Shown here: positions 36,572 to 44,280 of the stretch, in pieces | How positions within the stretch are numbered: position 1 is the stretch's first letter | How the letters are laid out: each line of letters opens with the position of its first letter | Origin: Aquimarina amphilecti | GTDB lineage: Bacteria > Bacteroidota > Bacteroidia > Flavobacteriales > Flavobacteriaceae | Reading direction: 5' to 3' | Length of the DNA: 64,000 bases | Assembly: GCF_900109375.1 (NCBI RefSeq) | Contig: NZ_FOAB01000001.1 | Location: 1-64,000 of the forward strand | Translations under genes and position numbers: made by a program | Notes under the pieces: model-generated | Seen by the model: only the letters and a program-made list of their open reading frames with translations | Database searches by the model: none | Told to the model about the DNA's origin: nothing

Positions 36572-37462
36572 ATGAAATTTGGTAAAGTAGAACATCCAGA
36601 AGCTATAAACTTTCTCCTACCAAAGGATCATCCAGATACTTTAAAAGTTCTTAAAGAAGAAGATAAAAAAGATATATCAATTTATGTAGGATGTGCTAAA
36701 TGGAATAAGCAAGATTTGAAAGGATTTTATCCGAGAGGAACAAAAGATGAATTACATTATTATTCGAGACAATTTAATTGTATTGAATTAAATGCTACTT
36801 TTTATAGAATATTTTCTGAAGATCAGTTTAAAAAGTGGTATGATAAAACACCTGAAGGGTTTAAGTTTTTCCCAAAACTTGTGCAGAATATATCCCATCT
36901 TAAAAGACTGAATGAAGATGTGCAGCCCTATGTTGATCAATATGTAGCTAATGCGATTCATTTAAAAGAAAAGTTAGGGACGATTTTTTTACAGATGCAT
37001 AGCAATTTTGCTCCTAAATATTTTGATAGAGTTGTACGTTTTGTAGAGAAATGGCCAAAAGAATTATCGTTAGCTATAGAGTTTAGACATACAGATTGGT
37101 TTAATGACAAAGTAGTCGCTAATGAATTGTATGACTTGCTAGAAAACTCTAATGTCGCTAATATAATTACAGATTCCGCAGGAAGAAGGGATTTGTTGCA
37201 TATGAGACTTACTAATAAAGAAGCTTTTATTAGGTATGTAGGGGCAAATCATGAAACAGATTATACGCGATTAGAAGAATGGGCGACTAGATTAAGATTC
37301 TGGAAAGATCAAGGGATTGAAGATATTCATTTTTTTGTTCATCAAAATATAGAAAAAGAATCTCCATTGCTTTCTAGATTTTTCATTGAGTTGATGAATA
37401 AGGAGCTAAATGCAAGACTTCATTTGCCCAGTCATGCATCTGATGAAGCTACTCTATTTTAG
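36572..37462 (+). CDS. DUF72 family protein
   Basis: The 296-residue soluble protein has the DUF72 marks: IYVGCAKWN, GFYPRGTKDELHYYSRQFN, IELNATFYR, FFPKLVQNISH, LSLAIEFRHTDWF and a C-terminal FFVHQNIEKESP segment. The fold is a TIM barrel related to endonuclease IV and xylose isomerase; the reaction is unknown. The length of the N-terminal part before IYVG (about 33 residues) is a flavobacterial addition. It is single, with a palindrome about 70 bases after its stop. Confidence 0.85.
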   Translation: MKFGKVEHPEAINFLLPKDHPDTLKVLKEEDKKDISIYVGCAKWNKQDLKGFYPRGTKDELHYYSRQFNCIELNATFYRIFSEDQFKKWYDKTPEGFKFFPKLVQNISHLKRLNEDVQPYVDQYVANAIHLKEKLGTIFLQMHSNFAPKYFDRVVRFVEKWPKELSLAIEFRHTDWFNDKVVANELYDLLENSNVANIITDSAGRRDLLHMRLTNKEAFIRYVGANHETDYTRLEEWATRLRFWKDQGIEDIHFFVHQNIEKESPLLSRFFIELMNKELNARLHLPSHASDEATLF

Positions 37463-37530
37463 TCTCAAAAGCTTCGATTTACGGTTTTAGCTTTCTTGTT
37501 GTAGTCTTAATCAGTCGTAAATAGTGTTAA

Positions 37531-37552
37531 AAGTGCAAAAATATTTGCACTT
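37531..37552. promoter_or_regulatory. Perfect palindrome upstream of a small secreted protein
   Basis: AAGTGCAAA (37531-37539) and TTTGCACTT (37544-37552) surround four bases. The few T bases that follow are not a clean run, so it is either a weak terminator of the DUF72 gene or, more likely by its symmetry, a binding site for a dimeric regulator upstream of the gene at 37670. Confidence 0.45.
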
Positions 37553-37669
37553 AATCTTGTTTATGTGTATTTTGCCGATGTTTTAAAATAATACTGTTCA
37601 AATTATCGATATTTAATTTTGGTATTGAATTAAATTTGAACTTGTGTTAATAAGCCAAAAGATATACAT

Positions 37670-38059
37670 ATGACTAAACTATTACGCCCCGCTTTATTAT
37701 TTGTTTTTGTATTGTGTTCTTTTAATATACAGGCACAGGAAGATATATTAAAAGAAACTATTATCCAATTTAATAGTGATATGACAACTTTTGACTTTTC
37801 CATTCCTCATGAAAATGAAATCACGCATGATAAGAAAGTTTTTTCTTACGAATGTGTTTTTGAAAATGCTAATCATAATCACGCTAACCACGAAGTTCTA
37901 CATTCAGAAGATATAGCGTTAATTGATATTATTACTTCAGATGAAGGAACAGACTTTAACTGTTCTGGAGGTTTTTGTATGGATAAATCCCATTTTCATA
38001 AAAAGGGATTGACATTGAAAAGGCAACTATTTGATTATTTTATGAAAATCTCTTGCTAA
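37670..38059 (+). CDS. Secreted His/Cys-containing protein of unknown function
   Basis: The 129-residue protein has a signal peptide ending after IQAQ (about residue 23). The mature part is acidic and has a His-rich run (NANHNHANHE) and a Cys pair (FNCSGGFCMDKSHFH) next to further His, which could bind a metal such as copper or zinc. It ends with a helical segment and a final Cys. No family is recognised. It stands alone between a palindrome and the helicase promoter. Confidence 0.6.
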   Translation: MTKLLRPALLFVFVLCSFNIQAQEDILKETIIQFNSDMTTFDFSIPHENEITHDKKVFSYECVFENANHNHANHEVLHSEDIALIDIITSDEGTDFNCSGGFCMDKSHFHKKGLTLKRQLFDYFMKISC

Positions 38060-38097
38060 AATTTTAATTAATTTATTCGATGTATTGACCTATTTTG

Positions 38098-38127
38098 TTG
38101 GGCAATGAATTTATTCATCTATTTTTG
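38098..38127 (+). promoter_or_regulatory. Promoter of the DEAD-box helicase gene
   Basis: TTG (38098-38100), exactly 19 bases, then TATTTTTG (38120-38127): a full match to the Bacteroidota consensus. Transcription would start near 38133, leaving a 14-base leader with an A-rich stretch before the ATG at 38147. Confidence 0.7.
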
Positions 38128-38146
38128 CATCATAAAAAAATAAAGG

Positions 38147-39256
38147 ATGAAATTTTCAGAACTAGGTGTTCCCAAGGACCTCAATAAAGGTCTTAAAGAA
38201 ATGGGGATTATTAACCCTACAAAGATTCAAGAGCAATCAATACCAGTGCTTATCAATAATAGAGTTGATTTTATTGGTAAAGCTCAAACAGGTACTGGTA
38301 AAACTGCTGCTTTCGGTATTCCTTTATTAACTACAATTGATTCCCAAAAAAAGGAAGTTCAAGCCTTAATTTTGGCTCCTACAAGAGAGTTGGGGCAACA
38401 AATTGCGAAACAACTTTTTAAATACACGAAGTATACTGATAAAATTTTTACAGAATCGGTATATGGTGGAGAAAAAATAGAAATTCAATTATCTAGATTA
38501 AAGAGGCCTACTCATATTATTGTTGCAACTCCAGGAAGATTAATAGATTTAATTGAAAGGAAAGCTGTCGATATTTCTAAAATCAAAACTATTGTATTAG
38601 ACGAGGCTGATGAGATGTTAAGTATGGGATTCAAAAAGGATCTTACTACTATACTAAGTAAAACTAAAGGATATAGAAACGTATGGCTTTTTTCTGCTAC
38701 TATGCCGTCTGCGCTCAATGAAATTATTAATTCCTATGTTGATAAGAATGCCGTAAGAGTATCAATTGATAAAAATGATGCTGTTAATAAAGGTATTGAT
38801 CATCATTTTGTAGTTGGAGAAGAAGTTAATAAACTAGATACGCTTACATATTTTCTTAAATCTAATAAGAATCAAAGAGGAATTATTTTCACTAAAACTA
38901 AAGCTGCAGCTCGTAAGCTATCAAAACAGTTGATAGCGAAAAACTACGAAGTTGGTTTGTTAGAAGGGGATATGACTCAAAAAGATAGAGATAAAGTAAT
39001 GCGAGCGTTTAAGAAGGGCACTATGGAATTACTTGTGTCTACCGATGTAGCTGCTAGAGGAATAGATGTAGCTGATTTAGCATTTGTTGTTCATTATCAA
39101 TTACCAGATCAAATAGAATATTATACACATAGAAGTGGTAGGACTGCTAGAGCAGGAAAAACAGGGTTGTCATTAGCATTCATAGTAAAACAAGAACTAA
39201 AGGTAATTAGGGATTTAGAAAAAAACCTCGGAATTAAATTTACTCAAATCCGTTAA
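38147..39256 (+). CDS. DEAD-box RNA helicase
   Basis: The 369-residue protein has all DEAD-box motifs: the Q motif (PTKIQEQSIP), motif I AQTGTGKT (46-53), PTREL, TPGR, DEAD (152-155), SAT (183-185), TDVAARGID and HRSGRTARAG. It unwinds short RNA duplexes with ATP. It is short for the family because there is no C-terminal extension beyond the two RecA domains, so it lacks the RNA-targeting tail of CsdA or DbpA. Members of this kind in Bacteroidota help ribosome assembly or cold growth; the exact role cannot be read here. Confidence 0.9.
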   Translation: MKFSELGVPKDLNKGLKEMGIINPTKIQEQSIPVLINNRVDFIGKAQTGTGKTAAFGIPLLTTIDSQKKEVQALILAPTRELGQQIAKQLFKYTKYTDKIFTESVYGGEKIEIQLSRLKRPTHIIVATPGRLIDLIERKAVDISKIKTIVLDEADEMLSMGFKKDLTTILSKTKGYRNVWLFSATMPSALNEIINSYVDKNAVRVSIDKNDAVNKGIDHHFVVGEEVNKLDTLTYFLKSNKNQRGIIFTKTKAAARKLSKQLIAKNYEVGLLEGDMTQKDRDKVMRAFKKGTMELLVSTDVAARGIDVADLAFVVHYQLPDQIEYYTHRSGRTARAGKTGLSLAFIVKQELKVIRDLEKNLGIKFTQIR

Positions 39257-39430
39257 TATCTTTGAAATAATTACCTGAAAACAGGGGGCTTCTTTTACCC
39301 AAATACGAGGTAGAGATATTCGATATTTAACTATATTTTTGGTTTAGCTAAAGTATTTATCGTTTTTTTAAGGGAAAAACTACTCAAATAGTATCAAAAT
39401 GAAATTTTATTTTGAGCAATTTGATAATTT

Positions 39431-39463
39431 TTTGCTAATTATTCGGTTATTTATTTACTTTAC
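39431..39463 (+). promoter_or_regulatory. Candidate promoter of the tssHBC operon
   Basis: TTTG (39431-39434), 21 bases, then TACTTTAC (39456-39463), one mismatch from TAnnTTTG. Transcription would start near 39469, just before the tssH ATG at 39478. Confidence 0.5.
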
Positions 39464-39477
39464 GAAAAACCAACTTC

Positions 39478-41958
39478 ATGCAAATACTAGATTATACGTT
39501 ATCATCAAAGGTTGATAATGCAATTCACATAGCACAATCAATTGCTAAAGAGTATCATAATGATGAGTACAATGCTGCACATCTATTAAAAGCTCTTTTG
39601 CATAAAGATGTAGGATTAAAAGATTTTTTTAATCAGATTGATGGCGATATATATTATTATGAAGAATGGTCAGAAGTTAGAATAGAGGCGTTACCAAGAG
39701 TAGTGAATATTCCTGATGCTGTCCAGGGCGATAAGTCGATAGAAGCGGTATTTAACGAAGCAGACACTCTTAAACTTAAATTAGGTAAAGATGAGATTAC
39801 CCCACATGCAGTTTTAATTGCATTATGCACTCCAGGTGTAGGGTTTTCTTATGAGCAGTTAAAAACATTACCGCTTAAAGCAGATGAAATTTTAATTGCA
39901 GCAACCCAAGGTAAAACTGGTAGCGGAAAATCGGTTTCTACAAAAGGAGGAGTAACAACTTCTAAAGGGCAAAAAGGAGATTCTGGGATATTAGAAGAAT
40001 ATTGTTTTGACAAAACTTTTGCAGCTAAAAATAAACAATTAGATGATGTTTTTGGAAGAGATGCTGAAGTAAAGATGATTACTGAGATTTTAGGAAGACA
40101 TTCGAAACCCAATGTATTGATAACTGGAGAACCTGGTGTTGGTAAAACAGTGCTTTTGGATGGTTTTTCGGAGGCAGTAGTAAACGGGAATGTTCCTGAT
40201 GGATTAAAAGATGCTCAAATTTATGAGTTAGATTTTATCAATCTCGTTTCTGGGGCAAGTTATAAAAGTGAGGTAGAAGACCGTTTCAAAAAGATTTTAG
40301 TTGCTTTAAAAGAATTCGATAAACCTGTTTTGTTAATTGATGAGATTAATAATTTAACAGATAAAAACAGTGGCAACCAAGGATTGGTAAATATTCTAAA
40401 ATCTGAATTAGCTAAAGGGGAGGTTACCTTCATTGCGACAGCTACGAATGACGCTTTTAGAAAACATATCGAAACGGATGAAGGGCTTGCTAGAAGATTT
40501 GAGATTGTTGCTTTAGATGAGCCATCAGAAGAAGATGCACTTACCATGATTTCTAATACTATCGATAAGTATAAAGAACACCATAGTCTAGATATTATAG
40601 ATGAAACAATCGCCGAGGCAATAAGGCTTTCTAAGCGTTTTAATAAAGATAGAAGTCTTCCTGATGCTGCTATAGATCTTATAGATAGAACAATGTCAGC
40701 TTCTAGGTATATGATAGAAACAACTGCAAATAATGTAGAGGCATTATTGAAGGATGTAAAGGAAATAGGTGAAAAGAAATCCGAAGAAACCGATAAAATT
40801 ACTGCTGTAAGTTGGATATATAATAATCTAAAAAGTAAATTTAGTTATTTATTATTCAATGAACTAGGAGAGGATGAAATGGTTCTGGGAGAAGAGACTT
40901 TTGATACTTATAAGACGAAGATTGTTACCATTTTGGATCAGTTTTTTAAGAAAGCCTCAGAGGAGAAAACTTTTATTGATAAAAATGATGTTTCTGCTAC
41001 AATAGCAAATAAAACAGGAATTCCAGTAGGAAAACTTCAGGCAGATGAAAAAGAAAGGTTACTCAACATGGAGGATCACCTTAAGAAAAGAGTGATTGGC
41101 CAAGACCATGCAATTAAAACTATTTCTGAAGCTGTTTTGGAATCTAGATCTGGTTTAAGTAAACCTGGCTTACCAACCGGTTCTTTCTTTTTTACAGGTC
41201 CTACAGGTACAGGTAAAACGGAGTTAGCAAAATCATTGGCAGAATTCTTGTTTCAAACAGAAGATGCGATCATTAGATTTGATATGTCGGAATTTAAGGA
41301 AGAGCATTCGGCAGCATTATTATATGGAGCACCTCCTGGATATGTAGGGTATGAAGAAGGAGGATTATTAGTGAATAAAATAAGACAAAAACCATATTCT
41401 ATTGTACTGTTTGATGAAATTGAAAAAGCACATCCATCTGTTTTTGATATTTTCCTTCAAATTTTGGATGAAGGAAAGTTGAATGATAGATTAGGTAAAA
41501 CAGGAGATTTTTCTAATGCTGTTATCTTATTCACATCTAATATAGGTAGTGAACATGTAGTGAAATCATTTACTGATGGTGAGATTCCTAAGTCATCGGA
41601 TTTGTTAGAGCTGATGTCCAGAAATTTCAGGCCTGAGTTTTTAGGGAGATTAACAGAGATAGTTCCTTTTGCTCCAATAACAAAAGAGAATGTAGTAAAG
41701 ATTTTTAATATTCAATTAAAGGACTTGCATAAAGCTCTTAATAAGCAAGAGGTTACATTAGAATTAACTGAAGCTGCACAGGAATATTTGGCTTATAAGG
41801 GATTTACCCCCAAATATGGTGCGAGACCGTTACGAGGAGTTATTAGAACTGACTTAAGAGGCCCTTTGTCTAAAATGCTGATTACGGGTAAGATAGGTAA
41901 AGGTAGCAAGGTGGGTCTCGATGTAAAAGATGAAAAAATGGAATGGTCCTACGAATAA
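39478..41958 (+). CDS. tssH: T6SS sheath-recycling ATPase TssH (ClpV)
   Basis: This Clp/Hsp100 ATPase disassembles the contracted TssB/C sheath. It has an N-terminal Clp-N domain (1-140), a first AAA+ domain with GEPGVGKT (217-224) and LLIDEI (285-290), a short middle region, and a second AAA+ domain with GPTGTGKT (574-581) and [13 protein letters not shown]. The 826-residue length, lack of a UVR motif and divergence from clpC (in this same window) fit TssH, and tssB and tssC follow directly. In Bacteroidota T6SS-iii loci this order is normal. It is first in a three-gene operon. Confidence 0.88.
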   Translation: MQILDYTLSSKVDNAIHIAQSIAKEYHNDEYNAAHLLKALLHKDVGLKDFFNQIDGDIYYYEEWSEVRIEALPRVVNIPDAVQGDKSIEAVFNEADTLKLKLGKDEITPHAVLIALCTPGVGFSYEQLKTLPLKADEILIAATQGKTGSGKSVSTKGGVTTSKGQKGDSGILEEYCFDKTFAAKNKQLDDVFGRDAEVKMITEILGRHSKPNVLITGEPGVGKTVLLDGFSEAVVNGNVPDGLKDAQIYELDFINLVSGASYKSEVEDRFKKILVALKEFDKPVLLIDEINNLTDKNSGNQGLVNILKSELAKGEVTFIATATNDAFRKHIETDEGLARRFEIVALDEPSEEDALTMISNTIDKYKEHHSLDIIDETIAEAIRLSKRFNKDRSLPDAAIDLIDRTMSASRYMIETTANNVEALLKDVKEIGEKKSEETDKITAVSWIYNNLKSKFSYLLFNELGEDEMVLGEETFDTYKTKIVTILDQFFKKASEEKTFIDKNDVSATIANKTGIPVGKLQADEKERLLNMEDHLKKRVIGQDHAIKTISEAVLESRSGLSKPGLPTGSFFFTGPTGTGKTELAKSLAEFLFQTEDAIIRFDMSEFKEEHSAALLYGAPPGYVGYEEGGLLVNKIRQKPYSIVLFDEIEKAHPSVFDIFLQILDEGKLNDRLGKTGDFSNAVILFTSNIGSEHVVKSFTDGEIPKSSDLLELMSRNFRPEFLGRLTEIVPFAPITKENVVKIFNIQLKDLHKALNKQEVTLELTEAAQEYLAYKGFTPKYGARPLRGVIRTDLRGPLSKMLITGKIGKGSKVGLDVKDEKMEWSYE

Positions 41959-42020
41959 AGAACCGTATCCTGCAATAAAATTAGTATATTTATAATTCAC
42001 AATCATTATTTAGAGAAAAT

Positions 42021-42470
42021 ATGAGCAATAACACATATGGATTAGGAGGAACAGAGGTAAAAACCGATGCTAGTGAAGCTATATTGGAAATCGGACAAAA
42101 TAAAACACTTCTTGTTCAGAAATTAACCCAAGATCAGCCTATTAAGCCGCAAATTGTAAACGGTTTGACATCTATTGATCATGTATTTGAAAATTATAAG
42201 CCTGAGGTAGAGGTAGAGTTTGAAGATGCGGATGGAGTAGAGAGTAAAGAAACTTTGAAATTCAGTCATTTAGGTAATTTCGGAAAAAAAGGTATCATAA
42301 ACCAGAGTAAGTTTTTAAATGATTTAGATACTGAAAAGGACCAGTATTTAAAGGTAGTTAAACAACTTAAATCCAATAAGATCTTAAAAAGTGCTTTAGC
42401 AGATCCAGATGCGAAACAGGCATTGATAAGATCAATTCAATCATTATTAGCAGAATTACAGCAAGGTTAA
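42021..42470 (+). CDS. tssB: T6SS contractile sheath small subunit TssB
   Basis: The 149-residue protein fits the Bacteroidota form of TssB/VipA. The N-terminal part (SEAILEIGQNKTLLVQKLT) would join the sheath handshake, VEVEFEDADGVESKETLKF is the central beta part and a C-terminal helix follows (IRSIQSLLAELQ). The strongest evidence is its place between tssH and tssC. TssB and TssC form the sheath that contracts to push the Hcp tube. It is 62 bases after tssH and 22 bases before tssC. Confidence 0.85.
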   Translation: MSNNTYGLGGTEVKTDASEAILEIGQNKTLLVQKLTQDQPIKPQIVNGLTSIDHVFENYKPEVEVEFEDADGVESKETLKFSHLGNFGKKGIINQSKFLNDLDTEKDQYLKVVKQLKSNKILKSALADPDAKQALIRSIQSLLAELQQG

Positions 42471-42492
42471 AAGATAAAGACACATAAATCAC

Positions 42493-43845
42493 ATGGCAGC
42501 AGGAAAACAAGCTCAAGAGAGTGTTAAAATAGAGAATCCAGCAAAGGAATTAAAAATAAACGAAGAAAAATTAGCTAGATATGGCGGTTTTGATCTTTTA
42601 GAAGCGTGTATAGATGACGTTCAGAATATGAATCCTGATCGTAAGGCTCGTAAAAAGATTTTTCTTACCGAATCAACTAAAAAATTAGAGAGAGCAAAAC
42701 TTCAAAAAACATTAGAGATTTGGAGTGAAGTTTTATCATCTTCGGAGGATATTTCTGAAATGGTTGAAGAATCGGAAAAGCGTTCTGAAATTGCGGGTAA
42801 ATCTTTGGAAAAAAACCTAGGAGCAGCTTTAGAGCAAACTAGGGAACTAGAACAATCATATAGATCGGTAGCCTTATTTTTTAAGAATACAGAGTCTCAG
42901 AAAGTTAAAAATATCAATATCATGAATGCCGAATTGGAGCAGTTGAAAGATCTTGATAATACTAGATTTATTGATGCTATTCAGGAAGAACTGGTTCAAG
43001 GATATGATCGTCTTGATTTAAGAGATAATTATGGTATTTTGGTTATACCAGGTTATTTAGGGTCTAATAAAGTAGTAGAGAAATGGGCTAAGATAGCACA
43101 TGAAAATAAGGTAATGATGATTACTGATTTTGAGCATCTTGATGAGCCAGATGATGTAATGGAAATGTTTGAAGCTGCTAATCTTACAGGTGGAGATAAG
43201 TATAGGTCTAATGTTATGATGGCTTGTAACTGGTTAGTAGGAAGAGGGAAGCATGATGAAGTAGGAGAAGAAGATGATCTTTTTGTACCTCCATCTAGTG
43301 CATTAGCTGGACAGGTATATAGAACATTAATGTCACAGGTTGCTGCAGGTAAGAAACATGGTGGTATTAATGAAGTTGATGGCGTTAGATTTGACTTAAA
43401 GAAAAGTGAAATCGCTCAGTTAGAAAAGCTTGGATTGGTGCCTATGGTTAATGAGTATGGAAAAGTAATGGCTTTTTCTGCTAAAACATTATTTAATGGT
43501 GATAATTTAGGTCTACAAACGTATTCTGTAGTTAGGGTATTTGATTATGTTACCAAGGTATTAATGGACTTTTTGAATAGAAGAGCTTTTGAAAACTTTA
43601 ATGCAAGAACCCGTAAAGAGTTAATGGGACAGATTGTTAAGTTTTTGGATGAAATTACTGGTCCAGATCAATTAATTGAAGATTTTTCGATTAAGCGTTT
43701 TGAACAAGATCCAAATCAAAAGGATAGAGTATATTTAGATATACATATGAAACCTTATTTCCCAGCAAAAAACTTTATGATTAAAATGGATGGTCAAAAA
43801 GGAGATGATGGGACTGATTGGGATTCTGATTATGAACAACAATAA
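42493..43845 (+). CDS. tssC: T6SS contractile sheath large subunit TssC
   Basis: The 450-residue protein belongs to the Bacteroidota TssC family (DUF5458 type). A helical N-terminus (about 30-150) is followed by the conserved sheath core, where DNYGILVIPGYLGSNKVVEKW, MACNWLVGRG and the C-terminal QVYRTLMSQVAAGKKHGGIN, DFLNRRAFENFNARTRKELM and YLDIHMKPYFPAKNFMIKM can be seen in separate blocks. With TssB it builds the contractile sheath. It is the last gene of the operon and ends at a strong terminator. Confidence 0.88.
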   Translation: MAAGKQAQESVKIENPAKELKINEEKLARYGGFDLLEACIDDVQNMNPDRKARKKIFLTESTKKLERAKLQKTLEIWSEVLSSSEDISEMVEESEKRSEIAGKSLEKNLGAALEQTRELEQSYRSVALFFKNTESQKVKNINIMNAELEQLKDLDNTRFIDAIQEELVQGYDRLDLRDNYGILVIPGYLGSNKVVEKWAKIAHENKVMMITDFEHLDEPDDVMEMFEAANLTGGDKYRSNVMMACNWLVGRGKHDEVGEEDDLFVPPSSALAGQVYRTLMSQVAAGKKHGGINEVDGVRFDLKKSEIAQLEKLGLVPMVNEYGKVMAFSAKTLFNGDNLGLQTYSVVRVFDYVTKVLMDFLNRRAFENFNARTRKELMGQIVKFLDEITGPDQLIEDFSIKRFEQDPNQKDRVYLDIHMKPYFPAKNFMIKMDGQKGDDGTDWDSDYEQQ

Positions 43846-43875
43846 CAGAAAGTAATAATTAATTATTATATATGA

Positions 43876-43909
43876 AACGAACGCTCTTTTAGCGTTCGTT
43901 TTTTTTTAA
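43876..43909. terminator. Terminator between tssC and the response regulator
   Basis: Ten-base arms (43876-43885 with 43891-43900) and a five-base loop are followed by a T-run on the plus strand. The response regulator gene on the minus strand ends at 43906, within it. Confidence 0.85.
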
Positions 43910-44280
43910 TTAATTTTTTGTTTGACTTTTGAAATAGCGGATAAAAGTTTGTCAAAATTAACGGGCTTAGAGAAATATTTATCAAAGCCAATTTTAATAA
44001 ATTTTTGAGCATCACCCGGCATAGCGTAAGCGGTTACGGCATATATAGGAATGTTTTCTAACATGTCTAATTTCTTGAAACGTTTTAATAATTCGCACCC
44101 ATCCATCTGATTTAGACCGAGGTTTATGTCTACGAGAATTAAATCTAGCGTGGATTTTTTTACCATTTCTAAAGCAGTTGGACCATTTTCTGCAATCATC
44201 ACTTTCGATGCATTTTTAGAAAGCATCCTATTCATAACCATGGCATTTATTTTATTATCCTCTACGTAAAGTATATTCAT
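43906..44280 (-). CDS. Single-domain response regulator
   Basis: The 124-residue protein is a receiver domain alone: acidic pair Glu7-Asp8, acceptor Asp51 (LVDINLG), Thr in AVTAYA and Lys105 (FSKPVN). It has no DNA-binding output, so it acts by protein contact or as a phosphate relay. It overlaps the stop of the histidine kinase by four bases, so the pair is co-translated and very likely works together. Confidence 0.9.
   Translation of the reverse strand: MNILYVEDNKINAMVMNRMLSKNASKVMIAENGPTALEMVKKSTLDLILVDINLGLNQMDGCELLKRFKKLDMLENIPIYAVTAYAMPGDAQKFIKIGFDKYFSKPVNFDKLLSAISKVKQKIN

Noticed and set aside
39478..43845. Phage tail or extracellular contractile injection system instead of T6SS
   Set aside because: The TssH ATPase with TssB/TssC and a true VgrG with gp27/gp5 domains nearby fit T6SS-iii; no tail-tube, tape-measure, lysis or capsid genes are present.
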